Counted from the first letter of the stretch, positions 46,188 to 54,622 are shown. The stretch: 64,000 nt of DNA from Vicinamibacterales bacterium (GCA_035699745.1 DASSPH010000047.1:1-64000), one strand, 5' to 3'. A program made the numbers and translations. The notes: generated by a model from the sequence alone, not told the origin.

Positions 46188-47096
46188 CTACTTGATCGCG
46201 CCGCGGCCGCGGAGCCAGTTGGCGAGCAGGTTCGACCAGGCGGACAGCGCCGGATCGTTGTTGGCCAGACCGACGCCGTGAGGGCCGCGCTCGAAGATGT
46301 GCATCTCTGCCGGCACGCCGGCCTGCCGCAGCGCGAGGTAGTAATGGACGCTGTTCTCCGCCGGCACGGCCGTGTCCTGGTTGGTCTGGAAGATGAACGT
46401 CGGCGGCGTGTCCTTCGTTACCGCCTTCTCGCCGGAGAGCTTCGACGCGACGTCGGCGTCGGGCGCGTCGCCGAGCAGGTTGCGCTTCGATCCCTGATGC
46501 GTCCAGGACGCCGTCATCGAGATCACCGGGTAGCCCAGCACGGCGAAGTCCGGCCGGCTGCCGGCGCGATCGATCGGATCGGGCGCGTCGGTGGCGCCGG
46601 CGTCGAACAGCGTACTCGCCGTCATCGCGAGATGTCCGCCGGCGGAGAAGCCCATGATGCCGATCCGCGCCGGATCGATCCGCCACTCCGCCGCTTTCGC
46701 CCGGACGGTGCGAATGGCGCGCTGCGCGTCGCCGAGCTGAATCGGATGGTGGTACTTCGGTCCGAGCCGGTACCGCAGGACGAACGCCGCCATGCCGAGC
46801 GAGTTGAGGAAATTGGCGACCTGCCGTCCTTCGTGGTTCGCGGCCAGCCCACCATATCCGCCGCCCGGACAGACGATCATCGCCGGCGTGCCCGGCGCCA
46901 TGGTGCGCGGGAGGTACACGGTGATGGCGGGCACGTCGCTGTCTGCGGCGCCCTGCGCACCCGGCGCGCCGCCGGGCCACAGCGGAAGGAGTTGTCCGTC
47001 CTGAATCGGCATGGGCGGCGGCTGCTGTCCCGCAAAGGCGGCTGCGGGAAGGAGGAGCATCACCACCCACGCGATCAGCCGGCCCGCGTCCCGCAT
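46188..47096 (-). CDS. Secreted alpha/beta-hydrolase esterase (BD-FAE/acetyl esterase-like)
   Basis: 302 residues with a signal peptide ending AAAFAG. The fold has the oxyanion motif VCPGGGYGGLA, the nucleophile in GFSAGGHLA, Asp in QTNQDTAVP and His in GPHGVGLA. Such esterases remove acetyl or feruloyl groups from hemicellulose and related substrates. A GGGAGGAC site precedes the ATG. Its end is 11 bases from the propeller gene start. Confidence 0.85.
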   Translation of the reverse strand: MRDAGRLIAWVVMLLLPAAAFAGQQPPPMPIQDGQLLPLWPGGAPGAQGAADSDVPAITVYLPRTMAPGTPAMIVCPGGGYGGLAANHEGRQVANFLNSLGMAAFVLRYRLGPKYHHPIQLGDAQRAIRTVRAKAAEWRIDPARIGIMGFSAGGHLAMTASTLFDAGATDAPDPIDRAGSRPDFAVLGYPVISMTASWTHQGSKRNLLGDAPDADVASKLSGEKAVTKDTPPTFIFQTNQDTAVPAENSVHYYLALRQAGVPAEMHIFERGPHGVGLANNDPALSAWSNLLANWLRGRGAIK

Positions 47097-47273
47097 CAGC
47101 GTCCTCCCGCGGCCCGCTGCAGCGCCGCGATATCGATCTCGTTCATCGTCCAGGTCCTTTCGGCTCGAGAATGTCGGGCCTACGTTAGCACCGCGCGCGA
47201 CGCCGGCAGCTCGGCCGATCGTTTCGCTGTTTCTTCGGCACGCGGTGTGCTTCGACCGTCCCCAGGAGACCAG

Positions 47274-47492
47274 ATGAAGAATCAGACGGACGACTCGACC
47301 ATCAAACATCCCGACGAGTGGAAGACGGGCGACGATCCGGCGACGCCGTCGCAGCGGTCCTACCTCGAGACTCTGGCGGCGCAGGCGGGCGAACCGGCCG
47401 ACGCGGCCGACGACGAGCTGACGAAGGCCGACGCGTCGAAGCGGATCGACGAGCTGCGCGAAAAGGCGGGGCTGGACCGGGCCGGACGCTAG
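47274..47492 (+). CDS. DUF3072 family small protein
   Basis: 72 residues, acidic, matching DUF3072: TPSQRSYLETLAAQAGEP followed by LTKADASKRIDELREKAG. Function unknown. AGGAG at 47264-47268 places the ATG at 47274. Its stop overlaps the convergent DinB gene by four bases. Confidence 0.7.
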   Translation: MKNQTDDSTIKHPDEWKTGDDPATPSQRSYLETLAAQAGEPADAADDELTKADASKRIDELREKAGLDRAGR

Positions 47493-48043
47493 CGCCGCTC
47501 GCGAAGCCCGCGCGCGTGCTCGCCCGCCAGTTGCCGCGACGGATTCTTGTTGAAGGCGTCCGACTGGCCGCGCGGGATGCTGAGCGACCGCCAGGCGGCG
47601 CCGCGCGCGTGCTTCGCCAGCACCACGATCTGGCCGCAGTGGTAGGCGGTGTGCGCGAGCGCGCGATGGAGAGCCTCGTCGACGCGCATGCCCTGGCCGC
47701 GGATGGTGATCGGGCGATCGAGCTGCGAGTCGTTCAGCTCGGACAGCGCGCCGAGCAGCACCGCCCAGCCTGCCTCCCATTTCGCGAGCAGCTCCGCGCG
47801 CGACACCGGCCGCGGCTCGAACTCCTCGTCGCGGCGGCGCCACGGCTTTTCGCCGTCGCTGGTGAGGAACTCGGTGAAGCGCGACTGCAGATTTCCCGCC
47901 ACGTGCCAGCAGACGGTCGCAATCGAGTTGCCGTCTTCGGCCGGTATGCGGGACAGCTCGGGCTCGTCGAGCTGGGCGATCGCGGCTTCGGCGAGCGCTT
48001 TATAGCGTTCGAACTCGCCGCGAATGGACGCGATGATGGGCAT
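47489..48043 (-). CDS. DinB-like four-helix-bundle protein (DUF1572)
   Basis: 184 residues. The metal-binding His triad of the DinB superfamily is visible: His in ATVCWHVAGNLQSRF and two in ALAHTAYHCGQIVVLAKH. Members include thiol-S-transferases using mycothiol or bacillithiol; the substrate here is not known. GGAGGG precedes the start, and CATAAT further upstream may be its -10 box. Confidence 0.82.
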   Translation of the reverse strand: MPIIASIRGEFERYKALAEAAIAQLDEPELSRIPAEDGNSIATVCWHVAGNLQSRFTEFLTSDGEKPWRRRDEEFEPRPVSRAELLAKWEAGWAVLLGALSELNDSQLDRPITIRGQGMRVDEALHRALAHTAYHCGQIVVLAKHARGAAWRSLSIPRGQSDAFNKNPSRQLAGEHARGLRERR

Positions 48044-48072
48044 CGGTGAACCCTCCGTGAGATTATGACGCC

Positions 48073-49155
48073 GTGACTCCGCAGCGCGTTCTCGTCGTCG
48101 GCCTCGGCAACATGGGACTCAGCCACGCGCGTGCCTACGCCAGGCTCCCCGGCGCCACCATCGCCGGCGTGTGCGCGCGGCGGGTGAAGACGATGCTGCG
48201 GCCGCCCGAGATCGCCGGCGTCCCCGCGTTCACCTCGTTCGACGAGGCGCTCGCGGCGACGAAGCCGGACGTGGTGTCGATCAACACGTTTCCCGACACC
48301 CACGCCGAGTACGCCGTCAAGGCGATGGAGGCCGGCGCGCACGTCTTCGTCGAGAAGCCGCTCGCCGAAACCGTCGCCGAAGCGGAGCGGGTGGTCGAGA
48401 CGGCGGCGCGGACGAAGCGGAAGCTGGTGATCGGCTACATCCTCCGGCATCATCCGTCGTGGCTGCAGTTCATCGAGCTCGCCCGCACGCTCGGCACGCC
48501 GCTGGTGTTCCGCATGAACCTGAATCAGCAGTCGAGCGGCGCGCAGTGGCAGACTCACAAGAACCTGCTCAACAGCCTCTCGCCGATCGTCGACTGCGGC
48601 GTCCATTACGTCGACATCTGGTGTCAGATCACAAGGGCCAATCCGCGCTCGGTCCATGCCGTCGGCGCGCGGCTGACCGACGATCTCCCGGCGGGCATGT
48701 ACAACTACGGCCACCTCCATGTGGTGTTCGACGATGCGTCGGTGGGCTGGTACGAGGCGGGCTGGGGCCCGATGATGAGCGAGACCGCGTTCTTCGTGAA
48801 GGACGTGATCGGCCCGAACGGTTCGGTGTCGATCGTGCTGGCGGAGGGGGTGGTCTCGGTGAAGTCGGACGACATCAACGCGCACACCCAGACCAACCAG
48901 CTGCTGCGCCATCATGCCGAGCTGAAGCAGGACGGCACGTTCGCGCGTGCCGACGAGCGGATCTCGACGGCGGACGAGCCGAGCCACGACGAGCTGTGCG
49001 AGCGGGAACAGCGCTTCCTGCTGAAGGCGATCGCCGAGGACGTCGATCTCACCGCGCACATGCACGACGCCGTGAAGAGCCTGCGGATCGTGCTGGCCGC
49101 GGACGAGTCCGTCCGGACCGGGCGGGTCGTGACCCTGCCGGTGCCAGGTCTGTAG
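48073..49155 (+). CDS. Gfo/Idh/MocA family oxidoreductase
   Basis: 360 residues. The NAD(P)-binding loop GLGNMGLSHARAY is at the N-terminus, EKPLAE carries the catalytic-region Lys-Pro, and DCGVHYVDIW holds the Asp/His pair. Substrates are usually sugars or cyclitols. It starts at a GTG (48073) with GATTAT six bases before it. The last codons (VPGL and TAG stop) fall in the first unit of a 29-30 bp tandem array. Confidence 0.88.
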   Translation: MTPQRVLVVGLGNMGLSHARAYARLPGATIAGVCARRVKTMLRPPEIAGVPAFTSFDEALAATKPDVVSINTFPDTHAEYAVKAMEAGAHVFVEKPLAETVAEAERVVETAARTKRKLVIGYILRHHPSWLQFIELARTLGTPLVFRMNLNQQSSGAQWQTHKNLLNSLSPIVDCGVHYVDIWCQITRANPRSVHAVGARLTDDLPAGMYNYGHLHVVFDDASVGWYEAGWGPMMSETAFFVKDVIGPNGSVSIVLAEGVVSVKSDDINAHTQTNQLLRHHAELKQDGTFARADERISTADEPSHDELCEREQRFLLKAIAEDVDLTAHMHDAVKSLRIVLAADESVRTGRVVTLPVPGL

Positions 49156-49456
49156 ACGGGCGTCCGGCGGTGCCAGGTCTGCGAACGGGCGTCCGGCGGT
49201 GCCAGGTCTGCGAACGGCCGTCCCGGAGGTGCCAAGTCTGCGAACGGGCGTCCCGGAGGTGCCAGGTCTGCGAACGGCCGTCCCGGAGGTGCCAGGTCTG
49301 CGAACGGGCGTCCCGGAGGTGCCAGGTCTGCGAACGGGCGTCCGGAGGTGCCAGGTCTGCGAACGGGCGTCCGGCGGTGCCAGGTCTGCGAACGGCCGTC
49401 TGGAGGTGCCAGGTCTGCGAACGGGCGTCCGGCGGTGCCAGGTCTGCGAACGGGCA
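49141..49456. repeat. Tandem 29-30 bp repeat array, about 10.7 units
   Basis: Direct head-to-tail copies begin GTGCCAGGTCTG, then CGAACGGGCGTCC, with units of 29 or 30 bp starting at 49141, 49170, 49199, 49229, 49259, 49289, 49319, 49348, 49377, 49406 and 49435 (partial). Variation is confined to a few positions (GGGC/GGCC, CCGGCG/CCCGGAG). There are no spacers, so it is not a CRISPR array. It lies between two convergent genes and covers most of the gap to 49509. Confidence 0.95.
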
Positions 49457-49509
49457 CACCCGCGCCGTCACGAGTCGCGAACGGAGACCTGGCCCCGGTA
49501 TGTGCCGGT
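49457..49509. other. Degenerate tail of the tandem array
   Basis: About 50 bases after the array hold a partly matching GAGTCGCGAACGG and an inverted AGACCTGGC, followed at 49513-49525 by an inverted AGACCTGGCACCC inside the end of the next gene. No gene is present. Confidence 0.5.
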
Positions 49510-50190
49510 TTAGAGACCTGGCACCCGGGACGGGGACGGCGACAGATGCGTGTCGTAGCCGAGCGCGACGAGCTCCTCGAACGCGGCCCACACGTCGGCC
49601 GGGATCTCCTGCGGGATCTGGAAACCGCGCGCCGGATAGTCCCGGATCCGCTGCAGATCGCCGACCATGATGCCGATCACCTCCGCTTCGGAGAGCGCGG
49701 CGTTCGAGTAGCGCGCCAGATACTCGTCGAAGGGCACCTGCGGCGAGGTCACGACCACCTGCTTGCCCGGCCACCGCTTCATGAATGTCGCGTAGCTGCG
49801 GCGCTCCATGTACGGCTTCTGCACGAGGATGAAGGACGCCGGATCGAGCCCTCGCCCGCCGAGTAGACGCCGTGTGAACTCGACGTTCTCCCCGGTATTC
49901 ATCGACTGGTTCTCGATGAGAATCCGTTCGGCCGGCACGCCGCGCTCGATCGCGATGCGCGCGAATCGATCCGCCTCGGGCTCGGTCCACAGCCGGCGGG
50001 TGATCGCCCCCTGGCCGCCGGCGAAGATCAGCAGCGGCGCCCAGCCGTCGAGGAACAGCTGCGCGCCGCGATCGGCGACGGCGGTGTCGTAACTGCACAG
50101 CACCAGGATGGCGTCAGCCGGCGCCAGCACGTGATGCATGTGGTGGTAGTCCCAGATCTGTCGCGCCAGCGCGCGCACACGCTCCGTCAT
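49510..50190 (-). CDS. YdcF/SanA-like (DUF218) protein
   Basis: About 226 residues of DUF218. It has ADAILVLCSYDTAVADRGAQLF, LLIFAGGQG, the Glu/Asn segment ILIENQSMNTGENVEFTRRLL (in part) and FILVQKPYMERRSYATF. Members may bind SAM or act in envelope metabolism; function is open. ATG 50190 is preferred because TATGAT lies seven bases before it; ATGs at 50202 and 50199 lie within that box. The last residues VPGL and stop TAA come from an inverted GGTGCCAGGTCT repeat. Confidence 0.8.
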   Translation of the reverse strand: MTERVRALARQIWDYHHMHHVLAPADAILVLCSYDTAVADRGAQLFLDGWAPLLIFAGGQGAITRRLWTEPEADRFARIAIERGVPAERILIENQSMNTGENVEFTRRLLGGRGLDPASFILVQKPYMERRSYATFMKRWPGKQVVVTSPQVPFDEYLARYSNAALSEAEVIGIMVGDLQRIRDYPARGFQIPQEIPADVWAAFEELVALGYDTHLSPSPSRVPGL

Positions 50191-50197
50191 CGTCAGC

Positions 50198-50203
50198 ATC
50201 ATA
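50198..50203 (-). promoter_or_regulatory. Candidate -10 box for leaderless YdcF-like gene
   Basis: TATGAT on the minus strand ends 7 nt before the ATG at 50190. Confidence 0.4.
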
Positions 50204-50219
50204 GCCGCGGGGTTGTCGT

Positions 50220-51800
50220 ATGCTCATCCCCGCCATGAACCAGCAGCCGGCCTTCGCATTCGACAACCTGTGGCGCGGCCGCGTCGATCGACGCGCGTTC
50301 CTGCTCGGCGGCATCGCCGTCGTCGCCGCCGGCGCGCTGCCCCGCGCCCGCGAGCGCGTGCGCTGGGCGTCCGATCCGTTCACCCTCGGCGTGGCGTCAG
50401 GCGATCCGGCCCACGACGGTGTCGTCCTCTGGACGCGCCTGGCGCCGGACCCGCTGAACGGCGGCGGGATCGCCGAACCGGTGGAGGTCACCTGGGAAGT
50501 CGGCGAAGACGCAGGGATGCGGAAGATCCTGCGGCAGGGGCGCGTGACCGCGTCGGCCGCGGCGGCCCACAGCGTCCACGCCGAGGTAGAGGGACTCGAT
50601 CCGGACCGGTGGTACTGGTACCGCTTCCACGCCGCGGACGCGACCAGTCCGATCGGCCGCACGAAGACGCTGCCGAAGAGCGGCGCCGACGTCAATCGCC
50701 TGCGCTTCGCGTTCGCCTCGTGCCAGCACTACGAAACGGGCTTCTTCACGGCCTACCGGCACATGTGCAGCGAGGATCTCGACCTCGTGTTCCACCTCGG
50801 GGACTACATCTACGAAGGCCCGGGCCGTGACAACGTGGTCCGCCGCCATCATGGCCCCGAACTGACGACGCTGCAGCATTATCGGGAGCGCTACGCCCAG
50901 TACCGACTGGATCCGGATCTGCAGGCGGCGCACGCGTCGTTCCCGTGGATCGTCACACCCGACGATCACGAGGTCGACAACAACTACGCCGGGGACATCT
51001 CGGAGAACACCGACCCGCGCGACCTGTTTCTCGCCCGCCGGGCCGCGGCCTACCAGGCCTACTACGAGCACATGCCGCTGCGCCGCCGGTCCGTCCCGGC
51101 CGGACCCGACATCCAGCTGTACCGCCAGTTCACCTACGGGCAGCTCGCTTCCTTTTTCGTGCTCGACACGCGCCAGTACCGCACCGATCAACCGTGCGGC
51201 GACATGACCAAGCCGCCCTGTCCGGGAACGGCGGATCCCGCGGCGACGCTGCTCGGCGCCGCGCAGGAGCGGTGGCTGTTCGAGGCGTTCGACAAATCGC
51301 GGCGGCGATGGAACGTGCTGCCGCAGCAGGTCATGGTGGCGCGCGTCGATCAGTTCCCCGGCCCCGAGGAGCGGATCTCCATGGACCAGTGGTCCGGCTA
51401 CGACGCCGGACGCACGCGGCTGCTCGAGCTGTTCGCGCGGCGGCGCGCGGCCAATCCCATCGTCCTGACCGGCGACATCCACAGCAACTGGGTCAACGAC
51501 CTGCGAGTCGATTTCCGCGACCCGAAGTCGCCGACGGTCGGCACCGAGTTCGTCGGCACCTCGATCACCTCGGGAGGGGACGGGACCGATCTGCCCGAGC
51601 GGCTGATCGCGGTGATGGCGGAGAACCCGTTCGTGAAGTTCTACAACAGCCAGCGCGGTTACGTGTCGTGTTCGGTGACGCCGCAGCGGTGGCACGCCGA
51701 CTACCAGGTGGTCGACTTCGTGACCCGGAAGGAAGGGCCGCGCCGCACGCGCGCCTCGTTCCTCGTCGAGGATGGACGTCCGGGGGCGCAGCGGCTTTAG
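50220..51800 (+). CDS. phoD: PhoD-type alkaline phosphatase/phosphodiesterase
   Basis: 526 residues. A Tat signal (VDRRAFLLGGIAVVAAGALPRA) leads to an N-terminal Ig-like domain (FTLGVASGDPAHDGVVLWTRL) and the PhoD catalytic domain with FASCQHYE, HLGDYIYEG, TPDDHEVDNNYAG, DTRQYR and GDIHSNWVNDL, which bind iron and calcium in known members. It releases phosphate from organic esters in the periplasm. The ATG is at 50220 or 50235. Its TAG stop also begins the -10 box of the next gene. Confidence 0.9.
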   Translation: MLIPAMNQQPAFAFDNLWRGRVDRRAFLLGGIAVVAAGALPRARERVRWASDPFTLGVASGDPAHDGVVLWTRLAPDPLNGGGIAEPVEVTWEVGEDAGMRKILRQGRVTASAAAAHSVHAEVEGLDPDRWYWYRFHAADATSPIGRTKTLPKSGADVNRLRFAFASCQHYETGFFTAYRHMCSEDLDLVFHLGDYIYEGPGRDNVVRRHHGPELTTLQHYRERYAQYRLDPDLQAAHASFPWIVTPDDHEVDNNYAGDISENTDPRDLFLARRAAAYQAYYEHMPLRRRSVPAGPDIQLYRQFTYGQLASFFVLDTRQYRTDQPCGDMTKPPCPGTADPAATLLGAAQERWLFEAFDKSRRRWNVLPQQVMVARVDQFPGPEERISMDQWSGYDAGRTRLLELFARRRAANPIVLTGDIHSNWVNDLRVDFRDPKSPTVGTEFVGTSITSGGDGTDLPERLIAVMAENPFVKFYNSQRGYVSCSVTPQRWHADYQVVDFVTRKEGPRRTRASFLVEDGRPGAQRL

Positions 51801-51803
51801 AAT
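51798..51803 (+). promoter_or_regulatory. Candidate -10 box formed by the phoD stop codon
   Basis: TAGAAT contains the TAG stop of the phosphatase gene and lies 7 nt before the ATG at 51811, leaving no room for a Shine-Dalgarno site. Confidence 0.45.
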
Positions 51804-51810
51804 GGCGCGC

Positions 51811-52740
51811 ATGCGCATGCTGCTCCCCGCCCTGCTCGTCGCCCTCACCGCGATCGTCTCCCCGCAGCCGACTCAGCCGCCGATCATCGGCCGCTGGGAC
51901 ATCACCGTGCAGCGCGCCGACGGCAGCGAGCGCAGCGCCTGGCTCGAGGTGCGTCATTCGGGCGTCAACACGCTGGTCGGGCAGTTCGTCGGCATGTCGG
52001 GCAGCGCGCGTCCGATTGCGAAGGTCGAGTTCACGAACGGCGAGATGCGGTTCGCGATTCCGCCGCAGTGGGAGCGCGTGGACGGCGACGTCGTCGTCAG
52101 CGGGACGCTCAGTGGCGACAGGCTGACCGGGACGATGGCGATTGGCAGCGGGGCGCCGATGAAATGGACCGGCGTGCGGGCGCCGTCGCTGCGGCGCGCG
52201 TCCGCGCCGCGGTGGGACGCGCCGGTTCCGCTGTTCAACGGGCGTGATCTCTCCGGCTGGCACATCGTCGGCGGCAGCAACGAGTGGGAGGCGGCTGAGG
52301 GAGGCGTGCTGCGCAACCGCAAGTCGGGCGGCAATCTCGTCACCGACGCGACGTTCGACGACTTCAAGTTGCACGCGGAGTTCCGCTATCCGGCCGGCGG
52401 GAACAGCGGGATCTACCTGCGCGGGCGTTACGAAGTGCAGATCGCCGACGTGGCCGGTGCGGAGCCGGAGATCGACAGCCTCGGCGCGATCTACGGCTAT
52501 CTCGCTCCCAGCGTCATGGCGGCCAGGAAGCCGGGGGAATGGCAGTCGTTCGACGTGACGCTGATCGGCCGCCACGTGACGGTCGCGCTGAACGGGACGA
52601 CGATCATCGCCGATCGCGAGATTCCGGGGATCACCGGCGCGGCGCTGGACAGTCACGAGGGGAAGCCGGGTCCCCTGCTGCTGCAGGGCGATCACGGCCC
52701 GATCGAGTATCGCAACCTGACGCTCGCGCGCGGGAAATAG
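51811..52740 (+). CDS. DUF1080 (3-keto-disaccharide hydrolase-like) secreted protein
   Basis: About 309 residues with a short signal peptide (MRMLLPALLVALTAIVS). An N-terminal beta domain (about 20-130) precedes a DUF1080 concanavalin-like domain: VPLFNGRDLSGWHIVGGSNEWEA, FDDFKLHAEFRYPAGGNSGIYLRGRYEVQI (in parts) and LLLQGDHGPIEYRNL. Related enzymes cleave 3-keto-glycosides, but activity is untested for most. ATG 51811 fits the TAGAAT spacing; 51802 would lie inside that box. Its TAG stop is formed by the edge of a GGGACTGTCCCC palindrome. Confidence 0.82.
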   Translation: MRMLLPALLVALTAIVSPQPTQPPIIGRWDITVQRADGSERSAWLEVRHSGVNTLVGQFVGMSGSARPIAKVEFTNGEMRFAIPPQWERVDGDVVVSGTLSGDRLTGTMAIGSGAPMKWTGVRAPSLRRASAPRWDAPVPLFNGRDLSGWHIVGGSNEWEAAEGGVLRNRKSGGNLVTDATFDDFKLHAEFRYPAGGNSGIYLRGRYEVQIADVAGAEPEIDSLGAIYGYLAPSVMAARKPGEWQSFDVTLIGRHVTVALNGTTIIADREIPGITGAALDSHEGKPGPLLLQGDHGPIEYRNLTLARGK

Positions 52741-52852
52741 GGACTGTCCCCTTTTCCGGGAAAAATCGCGCGGATTCAGGCGGAAAACGAACGCGACCCG
52801 CGATATTGCGCCGGAAAACGCGCCCGCGCTTCGGGAAAAGGGGACAGTCCCC
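52739..52852. repeat. Inverted pair of GGGGACAGTCCCC palindromes
   Basis: One copy (AGGGACTGTCCCC, 52739-52751) is T-centred and the other (52840-52852) is A-centred, 101 bp apart, so they face each other as in a REPIN. They separate two convergent genes, and the left copy contains the stop codon of the DUF1080 gene. Confidence 0.85.
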
Positions 52853-52869
52853 ATTTCAGCGGGCGCGGA

Positions 52870-53406
52870 TCACGGCGTCCGGTGACGGCCGGGGGCGCCG
52901 GGCGGCTGCGGCGGCTGGTCCGGCGACCACCAGTCGTCGGGCGCCGCCGGGGCGGCCTGCACCGGACCCACGTTCTCCACCCGGATGTCCGCGAAGATGA
53001 AATTCTCCGACGCCACCGGCGAGCCCGCCAGCCGGCGCAGCATCGCCAGCTGCCCGGCGTGCGTCATCGCATCCGCCAGCGGACCCTGCAGGAACTGCTC
53101 GTCGCTGATCGCCGCCGTCAACCCGCGGTCGGCGAAGTCGTCGCGCAGCGCCTGCAGCGTGTCGTGAAAGCGGGCAATCTCCTCCTCGAACGTGGCCAGC
53201 CGCGGCGGCGTGAAGGTTCCGCCGCGCAGCATCGTGCGCGCGTAGCCGATCACCCCGGTCATGTGCCACACCAGCTCGTGCGGCGTCCGCACGTGCCGGC
53301 CGGCACGATACTCGGCGAAATCCGCCGGCGCGCCGCGCAGTGCCTTCTGCGTCCGGTAGGCGAGGGCGGCGAGGAAGTGGCGCAGCAGCGCGCGCGACGC
53401 GTCCAT
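52870..53406 (-). CDS. DinB family protein
   Basis: 178 residues with the helical-bundle pattern and metal ligands in TPHELVWHMTGVIGYAR and ADAMTHAGQLAMLRRLAGSPV. A Pro/Gly-rich tail (QPPQPPGAPG) ends the protein. Function unknown. It is six bases from the end of the upstream membrane protein gene and probably co-transcribed with it. Confidence 0.8.
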   Translation of the reverse strand: MDASRALLRHFLAALAYRTQKALRGAPADFAEYRAGRHVRTPHELVWHMTGVIGYARTMLRGGTFTPPRLATFEEEIARFHDTLQALRDDFADRGLTAAISDEQFLQGPLADAMTHAGQLAMLRRLAGSPVASENFIFADIRVENVGPVQAAPAAPDDWWSPDQPPQPPGAPGRHRTP

Positions 53407-53412
53407 CGGCGG

Positions 53413-53910
53413 CTATCGCAACGAACCGGTGCGGAACGCGCGCCGGGCGCCCGACGCAATCGGAAACCCGATCAGAAACATGTGGACCAGGACGCCGGTG
53501 ACGACCACGATCGCCGCCGGCAGCGGCCGCGGCCCGATCTTCGACAGCGGAATGACGACGAAGTTCATCACGAGATACACGCCAATCCCGTAGAGCGCGC
53601 CGGTGACGGCGGGATGGCTGGTCAGCGCGGGCACCCGCGCCGCGGCGGCGAAGAACACGGCGGTGATGATGAACGCGATCAGGAAATGGAAGCCGAGGCC
53701 GAGCGCGGCGGTCGCCGCGCCCCCCGCGTAGGCGTCGCGGCCGAGGGCGCCGCTCGCCACCGACTGCAGCAGCCGCGCCGGCGTCGTGCCGCTGCGGAAG
53801 TACGAGAACAGGATCGCGTAGGTGATGTCGAGCACGCCGGCGGTCAGCGCGCTCACCACGAACGCACTGCCCCACCGCGCCCGGTTGATTCCCCGTCGAG
53901 TGCCCATCAC
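53413..53910 (-). CDS. Integral membrane protein (YagU/DUF1440-like)
   Basis: 165 residues with four helices. GTLTAGVLDI-like sequence (ALTAGVLDITYAILFSYF) near the N-terminus, a central HFLIAFIITAVFF helix and YGIGVYLVMNFVVIPLS resemble small DUF1440-type proteins. Function unknown. GTG 53910 lies eight bases after TAAGAT; the adjacent ATG at 53907 is the alternative. Confidence 0.6.
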   Translation of the reverse strand: MMGTRRGINRARWGSAFVVSALTAGVLDITYAILFSYFRSGTTPARLLQSVASGALGRDAYAGGAATAALGLGFHFLIAFIITAVFFAAAARVPALTSHPAVTGALYGIGVYLVMNFVVIPLSKIGPRPLPAAIVVVTGVLVHMFLIGFPIASGARRAFRTGSLR

Positions 53911-53918
53911 GAGGCGCT

Positions 53919-53924
53919 ATCTTA
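53919..53924 (-). promoter_or_regulatory. Candidate -10 box for leaderless membrane-protein gene
   Basis: TAAGAT on the minus strand ends 8 nt before the GTG at 53910. Confidence 0.35.
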
Positions 53925-53968
53925 TCCCCGGGCCGCCGCCTTTGCAGAACAGCGGCCCCGACCCGCCG

Positions 53969-54622
53969 TCAGCGGAACTCGACGCGGACGCCGGTGCGGA
54001 CCAGATACTTCGGTCCCACGTTCTGCGTATTCGCCAGCCGCAGCCCGGCGAACGGACGCAGCGTCACCCGCGGCGCGACGCGGATGTCGACCCCGAGCCC
54101 GCCGTCGACGGCCGCCGCGTTCGTGCCGGGGCCGCGGCGGGTCTCGCCGTCCCCGGGCTGCAGCGTGAATCCGGGCGGCGCCTGCGGCGCCACCTTCGGC
54201 CCGCGCTCGGTGCCGCCATGCGTCATGAACCCGCCGCCTCCCCACACGACGGGGCGCACCGGGCCGGACCCGAACGTGTGCGCGACCGACGCGATGACGA
54301 ACGTCGCCGTCCCCTCCCAGCGCTCCGTGTAGGGAACCGGCTCCAGCCGTCCCTGCGCGTCGTGCGCCACCGCGAACAGCCCGAGATCGCGCACGTGGCG
54401 CGTCCGGCTGACTTCGATCTCGACGCCCGTCGCATCAGTCAGGCGCCAGCCGAGCGCGCCTCCGGCGCCGATGCCGGATCCGAGCAGGCTCTCGTCGTCG
54501 GTAATGCGCGTGTAATCGACCGTGCCGGCGACCGAGAATCGGCCGGCCGGCTGCGCGTACGCCGGCGACGAACAGGCCGCCACCACGGCCAGCGCCGCCG
54601 CAATCCCTGCAAATCTCTCCAC
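53969..54622 (-). CDS. Outer-membrane beta-barrel protein (OmpA-like eight-stranded type)
   Basis: About 217 residues with a signal peptide ending SSPAYAQ. The mature part alternates polar and hydrophobic residues (FSVAGTVDYTRI, VGVDIRVAPRVTLRPFAGLRL) and ends YLVRTGVRVEFR, with no Phe at the last position but a barrel-like final strand. The GTG at 54622 with GGAGG five bases upstream is preferred to an ATG four codons earlier. Function unknown. Confidence 0.7.
   Translation of the reverse strand: MERFAGIAAALAVVAACSSPAYAQPAGRFSVAGTVDYTRITDDESLLGSGIGAGGALGWRLTDATGVEIEVSRTRHVRDLGLFAVAHDAQGRLEPVPYTERWEGTATFVIASVAHTFGSGPVRPVVWGGGGFMTHGGTERGPKVAPQAPPGFTLQPGDGETRRGPGTNAAAVDGGLGVDIRVAPRVTLRPFAGLRLANTQNVGPKYLVRTGVRVEFR

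Noticed and set aside
49141-49456. Possible CRISPR array
   Set aside because: Units of 29-30 bp are contiguous with no unique spacers, and no cas genes are present; it is a simple tandem array.
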